NCBI GenBank assembly: GCA_015486815.1
Contig: WFQY01000546.1
Span: forward strand, 1 to 12,914
Direction: 5' to 3'
DNA: 12,914 nt
Source of the DNA: Phycisphaerae bacterium
GTDB lineage: Bacteria > Planctomycetota > Phycisphaerae > JAAYCJ01
The position numbers were made by a program, and so were the translations under genes. Positions within the stretch are counted from its first letter, which is position 1, and each line of letters begins with the position of its first letter. Shown here in pieces: positions 1 to 6,566 of this stretch. The notes beneath the pieces were generated by a model. The model saw only the letters and a program-made list of their open reading frames with translations, had not been told where the DNA came from and made no database searches.

Positions 1-16
1 AGAGGAGAGAGGGAAG

Positions 17-151
17 AATTGATGATTGTTAATTGAAGATTGATGAAGTTAAATGAAAAATGATAAATGTCGAATATCAAATTGAAGAGCTAGCGCGGGG
101 GCGTAGCTCTTTCATTCATCATTTAACATTTATCATTTGTAATTTATTCTT
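17..151. repeat. Inverted repeat built from degenerate heptads with a GC-rich centre
   Basis: The left arm (17-86) reads as ten consecutive 7-base units, such as AATTGAA, GATTGAT, AATGAAA, AATGATA and AATGTCG. The right arm (110-151) reads as six complementary-type units, such as CATCATT, TAACATT and TATCATT. Twelve bases pair perfectly between the arms (58-69 AATGATAAATGT with 127-138). The centre (87-109) is GC-rich and can fold, because GAGCTA at 87-92 pairs with TAGCTC at 104-109. The element lies just upstream of hisS. It resembles short tandemly repeated heptamers known from some bacterial genomes such as cyanobacterial STRR. I do not know a function; it has no coding potential. Confidence 0.7.
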
Positions 152-178
152 CTCTGTGAACTCTGTGTGCTCTGTGGT
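152..178 (+). repeat. Three tandem 9-base units (CTCTGTGnn)
   Basis: Three direct units, CTCTGTGAA, CTCTGTGTG and CTCTGTGGT, follow each other without a gap. From memory, very similar strings (reverse complement of the form CCACAGAG..CACAGAG) recur between genes in many environmental bacterial genomes, so this is probably a member of a dispersed degenerate repeat. No function can be assigned from sequence. Confidence 0.65.
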
Positions 179-190
179 GAGAAAGAAGAA

Positions 191-203
191 ACCCCGTTGG
201 GGT
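191..203 (+). other. Small GC hairpin in the hisS leader
   Basis: ACCCC, a 3-base GTT loop and GGGGT form a perfect 5-bp stem 28 bases before the hisS start codon. It could be a leader RNA structure or the end of an upstream transcription unit, but no T-run follows. Its role is unknown. Confidence 0.35.
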
Positions 204-220
204 GAATTTGAAAAGAGTTG

Positions 221-229
221 AGGAGAGGT
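221..229 (+). promoter_or_regulatory. Ribosome binding site deciding the TTG start of hisS
   Basis: AGGAGAGGT is a strong Shine-Dalgarno sequence about 6 bases before TTG at 232. There is no ATG or GTG candidate nearby that keeps the conserved HisRS N-terminus (KGTRDYYP), so the TTG start is well supported. Confidence 0.75.
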
Positions 230-231
230 AA

Positions 232-1536
232 TTGGGTAAAAAGATATTACAGCCGCCTAAAGGAACTCGCGATTATTATCCGGAGCTGATGGCTAAGCTA
301 CGGTGGATATTCGATACGTGGCGGAATGTGAGCATTCAGCACGGATTTGTCGAATATGACGGCCCGATTTTCGAAAGTCTCGAATTGTTCCGGATAAAAT
401 CGGGCGATGAAATCGCATCGCAACTTTTTCACTTCGAAGACCGAGCTGGACGTGAACTCGCAATCAGACCCGAAATAACACCGACGCTTGCACGAATGGT
501 AGCTCAAAAAGCAAATTCTCTACCTCGGCCGATAAAATGGTTTTCCATTCCGAGACTCTCTCGTGCGGAACGCCCGCAGCGTGGCAGACTACGTGAGTTC
601 TTTCAATGGAATATTGATATCGTAGGCTCAGATAGCGTGCTCGCTGACGCTGAGTGTATGTTCGTCGCTATCGACTTTCTCAGACGCATCGGACTTACCA
701 GCGATATAATCGAGCTTCAAGTAAACAGCAGAACAATCATCTCGTCGTTACTCGTCGATGCAAATATCACCCCCGATCGCCACGAACATATCTTCGCAAT
801 AATGGATAAATATGAAAAGCTCTCCGACCGGCAATTTGATGAATATGCGAAACAGCAAGGGCTATCCGCTGACGAACTCTCCGCTGTCAAAGATATACTT
901 ACGCTCAAAGACATTGATGCGGTTAGTAGTCTGACAAAATCGCAGGAAAGTAAAGAAGAACTCGATAAATTACATCAGCTGCGTGATTATCTGCATGCTT
1001 TCGGTATAGAAGATTATTTTGTCTATAAGCCATCAGTCGTGCGCGGGTTAGCGTACTATACCGGTATCGTATTCGAGATTTTTGATAAGAGTACAAAACT
1101 TCGAGCCATCGCAGGTGGTGGCAGATATGACCATCTGATAAAGCTCTTTGGCGGACCTGATATGCCTGCAACGGGCTTCGGAATGGGCGATGTCGTTTTG
1201 CTCGAGCTGTTGGAAGAACTCGATAAAATACCAGCTGACATTACACGAAGCGGATTGAAATTTTTCGTTATCGATGCGGATAAACAATTTTTCAATCTCG
1301 CACTGAAAATCACATCGGAACTTCGCAAAAAAGGCATATCCGCTGACTATTCGTCCAAACGGCAATCACTGGGCAAACAGCTTAAATCAGCTAATCAGGC
1401 AGGGGCAAAATTTGCTATCATCGTAGGACAAGAAACGGCAGATGAAAATCTCATCACAATCAAAAATCTTCAGACATCGCAACAGCAACAAATAAAAACA
1501 GATGAATTTATAGCAAAGGCAGATGAAATCGAATAA
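232..1536 (+). CDS. hisS: Histidine--tRNA ligase (HisRS)
   Basis: This class II aminoacyl-tRNA synthetase charges tRNA-His with histidine using ATP in the cytoplasm. The 434 residues match the family's usual length. Visible motifs are the N-terminal KGTRDYYP (10-17), a motif 2 region with RAERPQRGRLREFFQ (111-125), and the HisRS signatures RGLAYYTG (271-278) and GGGRYD (295-300). The C-terminal anticodon-binding domain runs from about 340 to 434. The start is TTG with a strong Shine-Dalgarno sequence. One oddity is that the motif 3 segment reads GFGMGDVVLLELLEE (315-329), where most HisRS have a G-L-E-R type sequence with an arginine. The histidine-binding motifs argue against it being the regulator HisZ. 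The next gene starts 14 bases inside its 3' end, so the two are probably co-transcribed and translationally coupled. Confidence 0.95.
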   Translation: MGKKILQPPKGTRDYYPELMAKLRWIFDTWRNVSIQHGFVEYDGPIFESLELFRIKSGDEIASQLFHFEDRAGRELAIRPEITPTLARMVAQKANSLPRPIKWFSIPRLSRAERPQRGRLREFFQWNIDIVGSDSVLADAECMFVAIDFLRRIGLTSDIIELQVNSRTIISSLLVDANITPDRHEHIFAIMDKYEKLSDRQFDEYAKQQGLSADELSAVKDILTLKDIDAVSSLTKSQESKEELDKLHQLRDYLHAFGIEDYFVYKPSVVRGLAYYTGIVFEIFDKSTKLRAIAGGGRYDHLIKLFGGPDMPATGFGMGDVVLLELLEELDKIPADITRSGLKFFVIDADKQFFNLALKITSELRKKGISADYSSKRQSLGKQLKSANQAGAKFAIIVGQETADENLITIKNLQTSQQQQIKTDEFIAKADEIE

Positions 1537-2026
1537 TCATTACGAAATCGCATTCAGGGAATTTCTTCGACAAAAGAAAATTCCGTATGTGCAGGTTGAT
1601 GAATCACACCGCAGTGCCTTCGCTCAGGTAAAGATCAAAAGTTTCGATTTTATTGTCTATCCGAATGACAAGCGCAATTTGCTCGTTGATGTAAAAGGCA
1701 GAAAAGCAAAGCCAGCTAAAAAGGGTGATTGGCTTTTCGATCCGTGGGTAGGTCGCGAAGATATCGACGCGCTCGAAGTCTGGCAGAAGGTTTTTGGCGA
1801 GGAGTTTTCCGCTTGTTTTATCTTCGCATTTTGGCTAAGCGATAATAACAGCGTAAGTTTATTCGAGCCGTTCGAATTTTGCGATCGCTATTATCGATTT
1901 TCGATGATATATCTCGACGATTATCGAGCGTATATCAAAACCCGATCGGAAAAGTGGAATACGATTACCATTCCGCGAGCGGTATTTTCCGAGCTTGCCA
2001 TCGATGTAAATCAATTACTGCCCTGA
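1523..2026 (+). CDS. HYExAFE-type small protein with a PD-(D/E)XK-like core
   Basis: This 167-residue soluble protein has no signal peptide or membrane segment. It begins with HYEIAF (6-11), matching a family I recall under the name HYExAFE and associate with planctomycetes; the position usually E is R12 here. Its most informative part is a hydrophobic strand with SFDFIVYP (D42) followed by LLVDVKGRK (D56, K58). This is the D...(D/E)xK arrangement of PD-(D/E)XK nucleases, with E8 in the preceding helix as a further possible metal ligand. That suggests a DNA- or RNA-processing enzyme, but no activity is established. The ATG overlaps the end of hisS by 14 bases, so it is likely translated from the hisS message. 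Its 3' end overlaps pyrB, on the opposite strand, by 16 bases. Existence is confident; function is an inference. Confidence 0.85.
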   Translation: MKSNNHYEIAFREFLRQKKIPYVQVDESHRSAFAQVKIKSFDFIVYPNDKRNLLVDVKGRKAKPAKKGDWLFDPWVGREDIDALEVWQKVFGEEFSACFIFAFWLSDNNSVSLFEPFEFCDRYYRFSMIYLDDYRAYIKTRSEKWNTITIPRAVFSELAIDVNQLLP

Positions 2027-2973
2027 TGTGCCTGATTGACCAGAAACAAAACCGCCATTCTGACAGCTAACCCGTTAGTTACCTGCTTTAGTATCGCAGA
2101 GTTTGCACCGTCCGCTACTTCACTCGTCAGCTCGATTCCGCGATTGATAGGCCCGGGGTGCATTACAAGTAAATCTTTCTTCGCACGAGCCATTCGCTCC
2201 GCATTTAATCCGAACAGCCGAGTATATTCCTCGACAGAGGGAAATACATTCGATGTAATTCGTTCACGCTGAACGCGAAGCATATTTATCACATCGATTT
2301 CACCCAAGACTTCGTCCAAATTATGGCTTATCTCGACTCCCATTGCCTTCATCGACGAAGGAACAAGAGTGGTAGGCCCGACTACGATTACCTTCGCGCC
2401 GAGTTTGGTCAACCCCCATATATTACTGCGTGCTACCCTGCTATGCGCTATATCGCCGACAATCGCTACTTTCAAGCCATCAATTCTGCCTTTAATCTGT
2501 CGGATGGTAAACATATCGAGCAATGCTTGGGTCGGATGTTCGTGCGCACCGTCGCCTGCATTTACTATAGGCACATCAACGCATCGAGCTAAATAGTGCG
2601 GAGCCCCCGGTGCGGAATGCCTTATCACTATCACATCCACTCCCATCGCTTCGATATTCCTTGCGGTATCGACGAGAGTTTCTCCCTTCGATATACTCGA
2701 GACCTTTGCCGAAAATTCAATTACGTCGGCGCTAAGCCTACTGGCTGCCAATGAAAAACTCGTTCTCGTACGCGTCGAGTCTTCGAAGAAAAGATTTACC
2801 ACAACTCGCCCACGCAATGCGGGAACTTTTTTTATACTCCTCGTCGAGACATCGGTAAAGGTGTCAGCTGTGTTAAGAATATGCAGAATTTCCTCACGTG
2901 AAAGTTCTTCCAAGCCCAATAGATGTTTGCGTGTCCACGAAAATTTCTCCGCTAATTTTTTACGTGCTGACAT
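2011..2973 (-). CDS. pyrB: Aspartate carbamoyltransferase catalytic subunit
   Basis: The enzyme condenses carbamoyl phosphate and L-aspartate to N-carbamoyl-L-aspartate, the committed step of pyrimidine synthesis. The 320 residues are typical of a catalytic chain. The carbamoyl-phosphate motif STRTR lies at 66-70 inside FFEDSTRTRTSF, the 80s-loop lysine is in SKGET (95-99), and R118-H119 and HPTQALLD (146-153, with the catalytic-type H146) follow. RVQRER (233-238) and HPGPINRGIE (272-281) belong to the aspartate-binding half. The last motif is of the Bacillus-like type rather than the E. coli type. It follows pyrR after 3 bases, with AGGA in the pyrR tail as its ribosome site. It is the last gene of the purH-pfkA-pyrR-pyrB run. 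No pyrI or pyrC is in view. Control by PyrR is likely but not shown. Confidence 0.95.
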   Translation of the reverse strand: MSARKKLAEKFSWTRKHLLGLEELSREEILHILNTADTFTDVSTRSIKKVPALRGRVVVNLFFEDSTRTRTSFSLAASRLSADVIEFSAKVSSISKGETLVDTARNIEAMGVDVIVIRHSAPGAPHYLARCVDVPIVNAGDGAHEHPTQALLDMFTIRQIKGRIDGLKVAIVGDIAHSRVARSNIWGLTKLGAKVIVVGPTTLVPSSMKAMGVEISHNLDEVLGEIDVINMLRVQRERITSNVFPSVEEYTRLFGLNAERMARAKKDLLVMHPGPINRGIELTSEVADGANSAILKQVTNGLAVRMAVLFLVNQAHQGSN

Positions 2974-2976
2974 ACG

Positions 2977-3537
2977 CTAATCCTGTAGAATAATTTTATC
3001 TTCGCCGTCCGTTTCTTTTAGCATTACCTGTACGTGCTTATTCGACTCGCCCGAAGGCAACTTCAAGCCGACAAAGTCAGCGTGTATTGGTAGCTCCCGA
3101 CCGCCACGATCGACGAGTACCGCCAGCCTTATCGCACGTGGCCGACCGAGATCAACCAAAGCATCGAGAGCTGCTCTCACCGTCCTGCCGGTAAAGAGAA
3201 CGTCATCAACCAAAATGATAATACAATCGGTTATGTCAAAATTTATTTCGGTAGCTTGTACGCGAGCCTGTCCGCCTTTTTGATCGAGATCGTCGCGATA
3301 GAGCGTAATATCCAGAATTCCCTTATGATCAATTTTGATATTTTTTTCTTTCAATAATCCCGCGAGCCTATCTGCCAACACATCACCGCGAGAGCGTATC
3401 CCGACGATAGCGATAGGCTGACCTTTCTCGATACTTTGTGCGATTTGATCTGCGAGATTATTAAGAGCAGAGAGAAATTGTTCACTATCATATATTTCCG
3501 TCATCAAGCCACCACCAACAGATTTTTCATCTTTCAT
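2977..3537 (-). CDS. pyrR: PyrR: pyr operon regulator / uracil phosphoribosyltransferase
   Basis: PyrR senses UMP/UTP and PRPP and, in studied bacteria, binds pyr leader RNA; it also converts uracil plus PRPP to UMP. The fold is a type I phosphoribosyltransferase. The PRPP loop is LVDDVLFTGRTV (109-120). GIRSRGDVLA (46-55), DITLYRDDL (76-84) and LVDRGGRELPIHADFVG (141-157) are characteristic PyrR segments. Two starts are possible: ATG at 3537 (186 residues) or ATG at 3504 (175 residues). The inner one is preceded by GGTGGTGG, the outer by AGGTGG almost touching the codon, so the inner start may be real. It lies 66 bases after pfkA and 3 bases before pyrB. I do not see a consensus PyrR-binding loop or attenuator in the short gap, so the target RNA is unclear. 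Confidence 0.93.
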   Translation of the reverse strand: MKDEKSVGGGLMTEIYDSEQFLSALNNLADQIAQSIEKGQPIAIVGIRSRGDVLADRLAGLLKEKNIKIDHKGILDITLYRDDLDQKGGQARVQATEINFDITDCIIILVDDVLFTGRTVRAALDALVDLGRPRAIRLAVLVDRGGRELPIHADFVGLKLPSGESNKHVQVMLKETDGEDKIILQD

Positions 3538-3567
3538 CCACCTATATAGAATATATCAAAATACTGC

Positions 3568-3602
3568 AAAATTCCAGCATTTAGCATTTATCATTGGCAA
3601 TT
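3568..3602. repeat. Heptad repeat in the pfkA-pyrR gap
   Basis: Consecutive 7-base units CAGCATT (3575-3581), TAGCATT (3582-3588) and TATCATT (3589-3595), with looser units on both sides, match the unit type of the element at 17-151 (TATCATT is shared exactly). The repeat occupies roughly half of the only sizeable gap inside the purH-pyrB cluster and sits in the pyrR leader. Confidence 0.6.
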
Positions 3603-3617
3603 TTCATATTGCCAATG
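3592..3617 (-). other. Perfect 10-bp hairpin over the pfkA stop codon
   Basis: CATTGGCAAT (3592-3601) is the exact inverse complement of ATTGCCAATG (3608-3617), leaving a 6-base loop that contains the pfkA stop codon (TGA, 3606-3604). On the transcribed strand no U-run follows, so a simple intrinsic terminator is unlikely. It could stabilise or process the mRNA between pfkA and pyrR. Confidence 0.55.
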
Positions 3618-4584
3618 GCTCGAGAATTTCCAACAAAAACTTATCAAGCGGTTTTTCTTGCTTTCGTGTCCACGTATCTTTCAACGGAATAGCTACCAAT
3701 TTGCCAGACATCTCACCCGCCATTACTCCGGTTGCTCCTTCCTGAAACAGTCTGACAGCGTACGCCCCGAGCTTAGTAGCTAACACCCTGTCTCGTGCGG
3801 TCGGTGAGCCACCACGCTGAATGTGGCCGAGTATAGTAACCCGATATCCGCTCTCACCATATTTATCAAGCTCTTTCGCTATCTCATATACTCCCCCTTC
3901 TTTGCCACGCTCGGAAACGATGAGTATTCCGCTCATCTTGCCTTTCTTCTTGCCTTCTTCGAGTTTACGTGCGACCTGATCGCATTCGAGGATATCAAAG
4001 TCAGGCAATATGACCTCTTCAGCTCCGCTGGCTATCGTTACGTCCAACGCAATATATCCCGCCCATCGACCCATTACTTCGATTAAAAACATTCGTTCGT
4101 GTGATTCCGCAGTATCACGTATCTTGTCGATAGATTCCAAAGCGGTATTTATCGCAGTATCAAATCCGATTGTAAAATCACTGCCATATAAATCATTATC
4201 GATCGTCCCGGGCAAACCTATTATCTGGCCGTCCCAAACCTTCTCCAAATCAACCAACCCGTGAAACGTACCGTCACCACCGATAGCGAGCAATCCGTCA
4301 ATATTATGCTTGCGCAAATTGTCAGCTGCCTTTTGCTGACCGTCGATTTCCATAAATTCCTTCGAGCGCGCAGTATGCAAAATCGTTCCCCCACGCTGAA
4401 TAATATTGGATACATCGCGCGGATTCATCCGAAATATATCATCATCGATTAGCCCTTGCAGCCCATGCCTAACGCCAAACACTTCCAAGCCGTCAGCGAT
4501 ACCCACTCTTACTATCGCCCGAATAGCTGCATTCATTCCCGGTGCATCACCGCCACTTGTCAAAACCGCAATTCTCTCACTCAT
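3604..4584 (-). CDS. pfkA: ATP-dependent 6-phosphofructokinase
   Basis: The enzyme phosphorylates fructose 6-phosphate to fructose 1,6-bisphosphate, the committing step of glycolysis, in the cytoplasm. The 326 residues are close to the 320 of E. coli PfkA. The N-terminal nucleotide motif TSGGDAPGMNAAIR (9-22) is present. GGDGTF (102-107) with glycine at 105, together with PGTIDND (125-131) with glycine at 126, marks ATP as donor; PPi-dependent enzymes usually have D and K at these two places. D129 is the expected catalytic base. MGRWAGY (171-177) and GHIQRGGSPTARDR (253-266) bind the sugar phosphate. GGAGG about 8 bases before the ATG is a strong ribosome site, in the 18-base gap after purH. 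The gene is not in a glycolytic cluster but between purine and pyrimidine genes. Confidence 0.95.
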   Translation of the reverse strand: MSERIAVLTSGGDAPGMNAAIRAIVRVGIADGLEVFGVRHGLQGLIDDDIFRMNPRDVSNIIQRGGTILHTARSKEFMEIDGQQKAADNLRKHNIDGLLAIGGDGTFHGLVDLEKVWDGQIIGLPGTIDNDLYGSDFTIGFDTAINTALESIDKIRDTAESHERMFLIEVMGRWAGYIALDVTIASGAEEVILPDFDILECDQVARKLEEGKKKGKMSGILIVSERGKEGGVYEIAKELDKYGESGYRVTILGHIQRGGSPTARDRVLATKLGAYAVRLFQEGATGVMAGEMSGKLVAIPLKDTWTRKQEKPLDKFLLEILEPLAI

Positions 4585-4602
4585 TTTATCTACCTCCGCA
4601 AT

Positions 4603-6258
4603 TTAATGCTTAAAATGTCGCGTACCCGTAAATATAAGCACGATACCGTGTTCGTTAGCAGCTTCTATTACTTCCGCATCGCGCTTCGAGCCGCCTGGCT
4701 CGATAACCACTTTTATTCCGACCTTATCCGCCTGATCGATACTATCGCGAAACGGGAAAAACGCATCTGACGCCATCACAGCCCCCGCCGTCTGCTCGCC
4801 TGCCATCTCGCACGCTAATTTCGCACTATTGATTCGCGACATCTGTCCTGCGCCAGTACCGATAAGTGTCATATCTTTAGCTAATACGATCGCATTACTC
4901 TTTACGTGTTTACAAACAAGCCAAGCAAATCGCAAATCCGCAAGCTGATCATCGCTCGGTTTTGCTTTGCTTACCACCTGCCATTGATCTTCATTAAGCC
5001 CTACTGCATCTCTCGTCTGAGTGAGCAATCCGCCCCGTATCCTCTTTATATCCCAGCCAGCTAATTTATCCGCAGGCAACTCGACCTTATTTCGACCGTC
5101 CCAACCCGTAACTTCGAGCAGCCTGACATTCGCGCCCCATCTTTTACGCGTCGTGAGAATTTCAATAGCTTCTTCGGTAAACTTCGGAGCGATAACAATC
5201 TCCGCAAAAAATGCACCCGAGCCTGCCTGCTTGCCCCATCTGGCAAGCGAATCGACAATAGCCGCCGCCAATGGCGATTCTATCTGCCTATTGACCGCAA
5301 TTATTCCACCCATCGCTGCTTTCGGATCGCCGAGATATGCCCTGCGATATGCCTCGACTATATCATTATCGCAAGCGGCACCGCACGGATTGGTATGTTT
5401 TATAACACACACAGCAGGCTTATCGGTAAACTCCATTACGAGCTCAAGGGCAGCGTTCGCATCAACAATATTATTGAACGAAAGTTCTTTTCCCGAAAGC
5501 ACCTTAATATCAGCCCATCCGCCAGCTACCTGCTTACTATCATAATATAGGCTTGCTTTTTGGTGAGGATTTTCGCCATAACGCAAATCCATCGACTTAT
5601 TGAAATGCGCAAGTAGCGAAGCTGGAAACGGCGAGAAATCTTCCGCCTGCGGGCATTCGGGTAGCTTATCCGCCAGATATTCCTGAATATACATATCATA
5701 CTCCGCTGTCGTCTTAAATGCCATCTGCGCAAGCAGCAATCGCGTACTCGCATCTATCTTGCAATCATTTTCGCGTAGCTGAGATAGAATATATTCATAC
5801 GAGCCGGGCGATGTTATCACCACAACGGAATTATGATTCTTGGCAGCTGCCCGTATCATTGTAGGCCCGCCTATATCGATATTTTCAATCGCACGTTCAA
5901 GTGTGCAATCCGGCTGAGACGTTACCTTGACAAACGGATACAGATTGACGCACACAAGATCGATTGGCTCGATATTTTGCTCTTTCAAAGCTGACAGATG
6001 CTCGGGCTTGCTACGGTCTGCCAATATCCCCGCGTGAATTTTCGGATGGAGTGTCTTTACCCGACCGTTCATCATCTCGGGAAAACCGGTAATCTCTTCG
6101 ACTTTTGTTACCTTTATCCCTTCATCAGCGATTAGCTTAGCTGTTCCGCCCGTCGAGATGATTTTTATGCCAAGCTCCGTTAATCCTTTGGCAAATTCGA
6201 CCACACCGGTTTTGTCATAAACGCTTATCAGGGCAGTTTTGACGGAAATATTTGACAT
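4603..6258 (-). CDS. purH: Bifunctional AICAR transformylase / IMP cyclohydrolase
   Basis: PurH carries out the last two steps of IMP synthesis: formylation of AICAR from 10-formyl-tetrahydrofolate, then ring closure. The N-terminal cyclohydrolase domain (about 1-200) opens with VKTALISVYDKTG and contains GRVKTLHPKIHAGIL (65-79). The transformylase part contains RYGENPHQ (226-233) and the catalytic KHTNPCG (287-293). With the ATG at 6258 the protein has 551 residues, slightly above the E. coli 529. That start has GAGGAGA 9 bases upstream. A possible in-frame TTG at 6279 would place this ribosome site inside the gene, so I rejected it. It is the first gene of the cluster with pfkA, pyrR and pyrB, and is divergent from the EIIA-type gene. 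A promoter candidate lies at 6313-6341. Confidence 0.95.
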   Translation of the reverse strand: MSNISVKTALISVYDKTGVVEFAKGLTELGIKIISTGGTAKLIADEGIKVTKVEEITGFPEMMNGRVKTLHPKIHAGILADRSKPEHLSALKEQNIEPIDLVCVNLYPFVKVTSQPDCTLERAIENIDIGGPTMIRAAAKNHNSVVVITSPGSYEYILSQLRENDCKIDASTRLLLAQMAFKTTAEYDMYIQEYLADKLPECPQAEDFSPFPASLLAHFNKSMDLRYGENPHQKASLYYDSKQVAGGWADIKVLSGKELSFNNIVDANAALELVMEFTDKPAVCVIKHTNPCGAACDNDIVEAYRRAYLGDPKAAMGGIIAVNRQIESPLAAAIVDSLARWGKQAGSGAFFAEIVIAPKFTEEAIEILTTRKRWGANVRLLEVTGWDGRNKVELPADKLAGWDIKRIRGGLLTQTRDAVGLNEDQWQVVSKAKPSDDQLADLRFAWLVCKHVKSNAIVLAKDMTLIGTGAGQMSRINSAKLACEMAGEQTAGAVMASDAFFPFRDSIDQADKVGIKVVIEPGGSKRDAEVIEAANEHGIVLIFTGTRHFKH

Positions 6259-6312
6259 TTCGAATTTTCTCCTCAACAACAGCTATTCAAAGAAAGTTTA
6301 AGATTATCCGTA

Positions 6313-6341
6313 AATATACTACGATATTGTCATACGGACAA
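6313..6341 (-). promoter_or_regulatory. Candidate promoter of the purH-pfkA-pyrR-pyrB cluster, with a palindrome over its -35
   Basis: On the minus strand TTGTCC (6341-6336) is 17 bases from TATATT (6318-6313), giving 4/6 and 5/6 matches to a housekeeping sigma promoter. Its -10 box is about 55 bases before the purH start. ATTGTC-ATACG-GACAAT (6326-6342), a perfect 6-bp inverted repeat, covers the -35 and could be a repressor site. The evidence is sequence only. Confidence 0.4.
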
Positions 6342-6378
6342 TTATTCAAGGAATTTTAGACTGTAACACATAAATATA

Positions 6379-6400
6379 TGGGTATATGTCGTGATTGTAG
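6379..6400 (-). promoter_or_regulatory. Upstream module shared with hppA (copy 1)
   Basis: This 22-base stretch matches 11050-11071 at 18 of 22 positions (core GTCGTG-x-TTGTAG on the plus strand). Both copies lie about 120-145 bases before the start of a minus-strand gene (purH, hppA), and both are followed towards the gene by TTATTCAAG (6342-6350; 11017-11025) at a similar distance. It is either a common upstream control element or a dispersed repeat. Confidence 0.35.
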
Positions 6401-6478
6401 GCGGAATTTTCATACTCATTCTGACATTCGCCAACAGCAAGACCGTAATGCGTAAATAATGATTTATCCGAAAGTATC

Positions 6479-6507
6479 TTGCAAGAATGCTGGCGTATGG
6501 ATATACT
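6479..6507 (+). promoter_or_regulatory. Candidate promoter of the EIIA-type gene
   Basis: TTGCAA (6479-6484), a 17-base spacer and TATACT (6502-6507) give 4/6 and 5/6 matches to a housekeeping promoter. This predicts a leader of roughly 50 bases before the ATG at 6567. The rest of the 6259-6566 region holds only the purH promoter candidate and repeat-like sequence. Confidence 0.4.
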
Positions 6508-6566
6508 TTGTGTTTTTGTTTAATCGTACGCACTGCGGATAACGAGCATTTTTAGATAGAGTAAAG

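Noticed and set aside
123..150. Possible hisS promoter (TTAACA, 16 bases, TATTCT)
   Set aside because: It falls inside the heptad repeat, where AT-rich box-like strings arise easily; spacing and -10 match are poor.
232..1536. Assignment as HisZ, the ATP phosphoribosyltransferase regulatory subunit
   Set aside because: The histidine-binding motifs RGLAYYTG and GGGRYD, motif 2 and a C-terminal anticodon-binding domain are all present, which points to a true HisRS.
3592..3617. Intrinsic terminator after pfkA
   Set aside because: The stem is perfect but AT-balanced and no U-run follows on the transcribed strand; pyrR starts soon after.
6259..6279. N-terminal extension of purH to an in-frame TTG at 6279
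   Set aside because: The extension would contain the strong GAGGAGA ribosome site of the ATG at 6258, and the added residues are not part of the conserved PurH N-terminus.
6391..6459. Short plus-strand frame coding a hydrophobic 22-residue peptide from a GTG
   Set aside because: It has no ribosome site and overlaps the repeat-like module shared with the hppA upstream region, so the hydrophobic pattern is probably chance.
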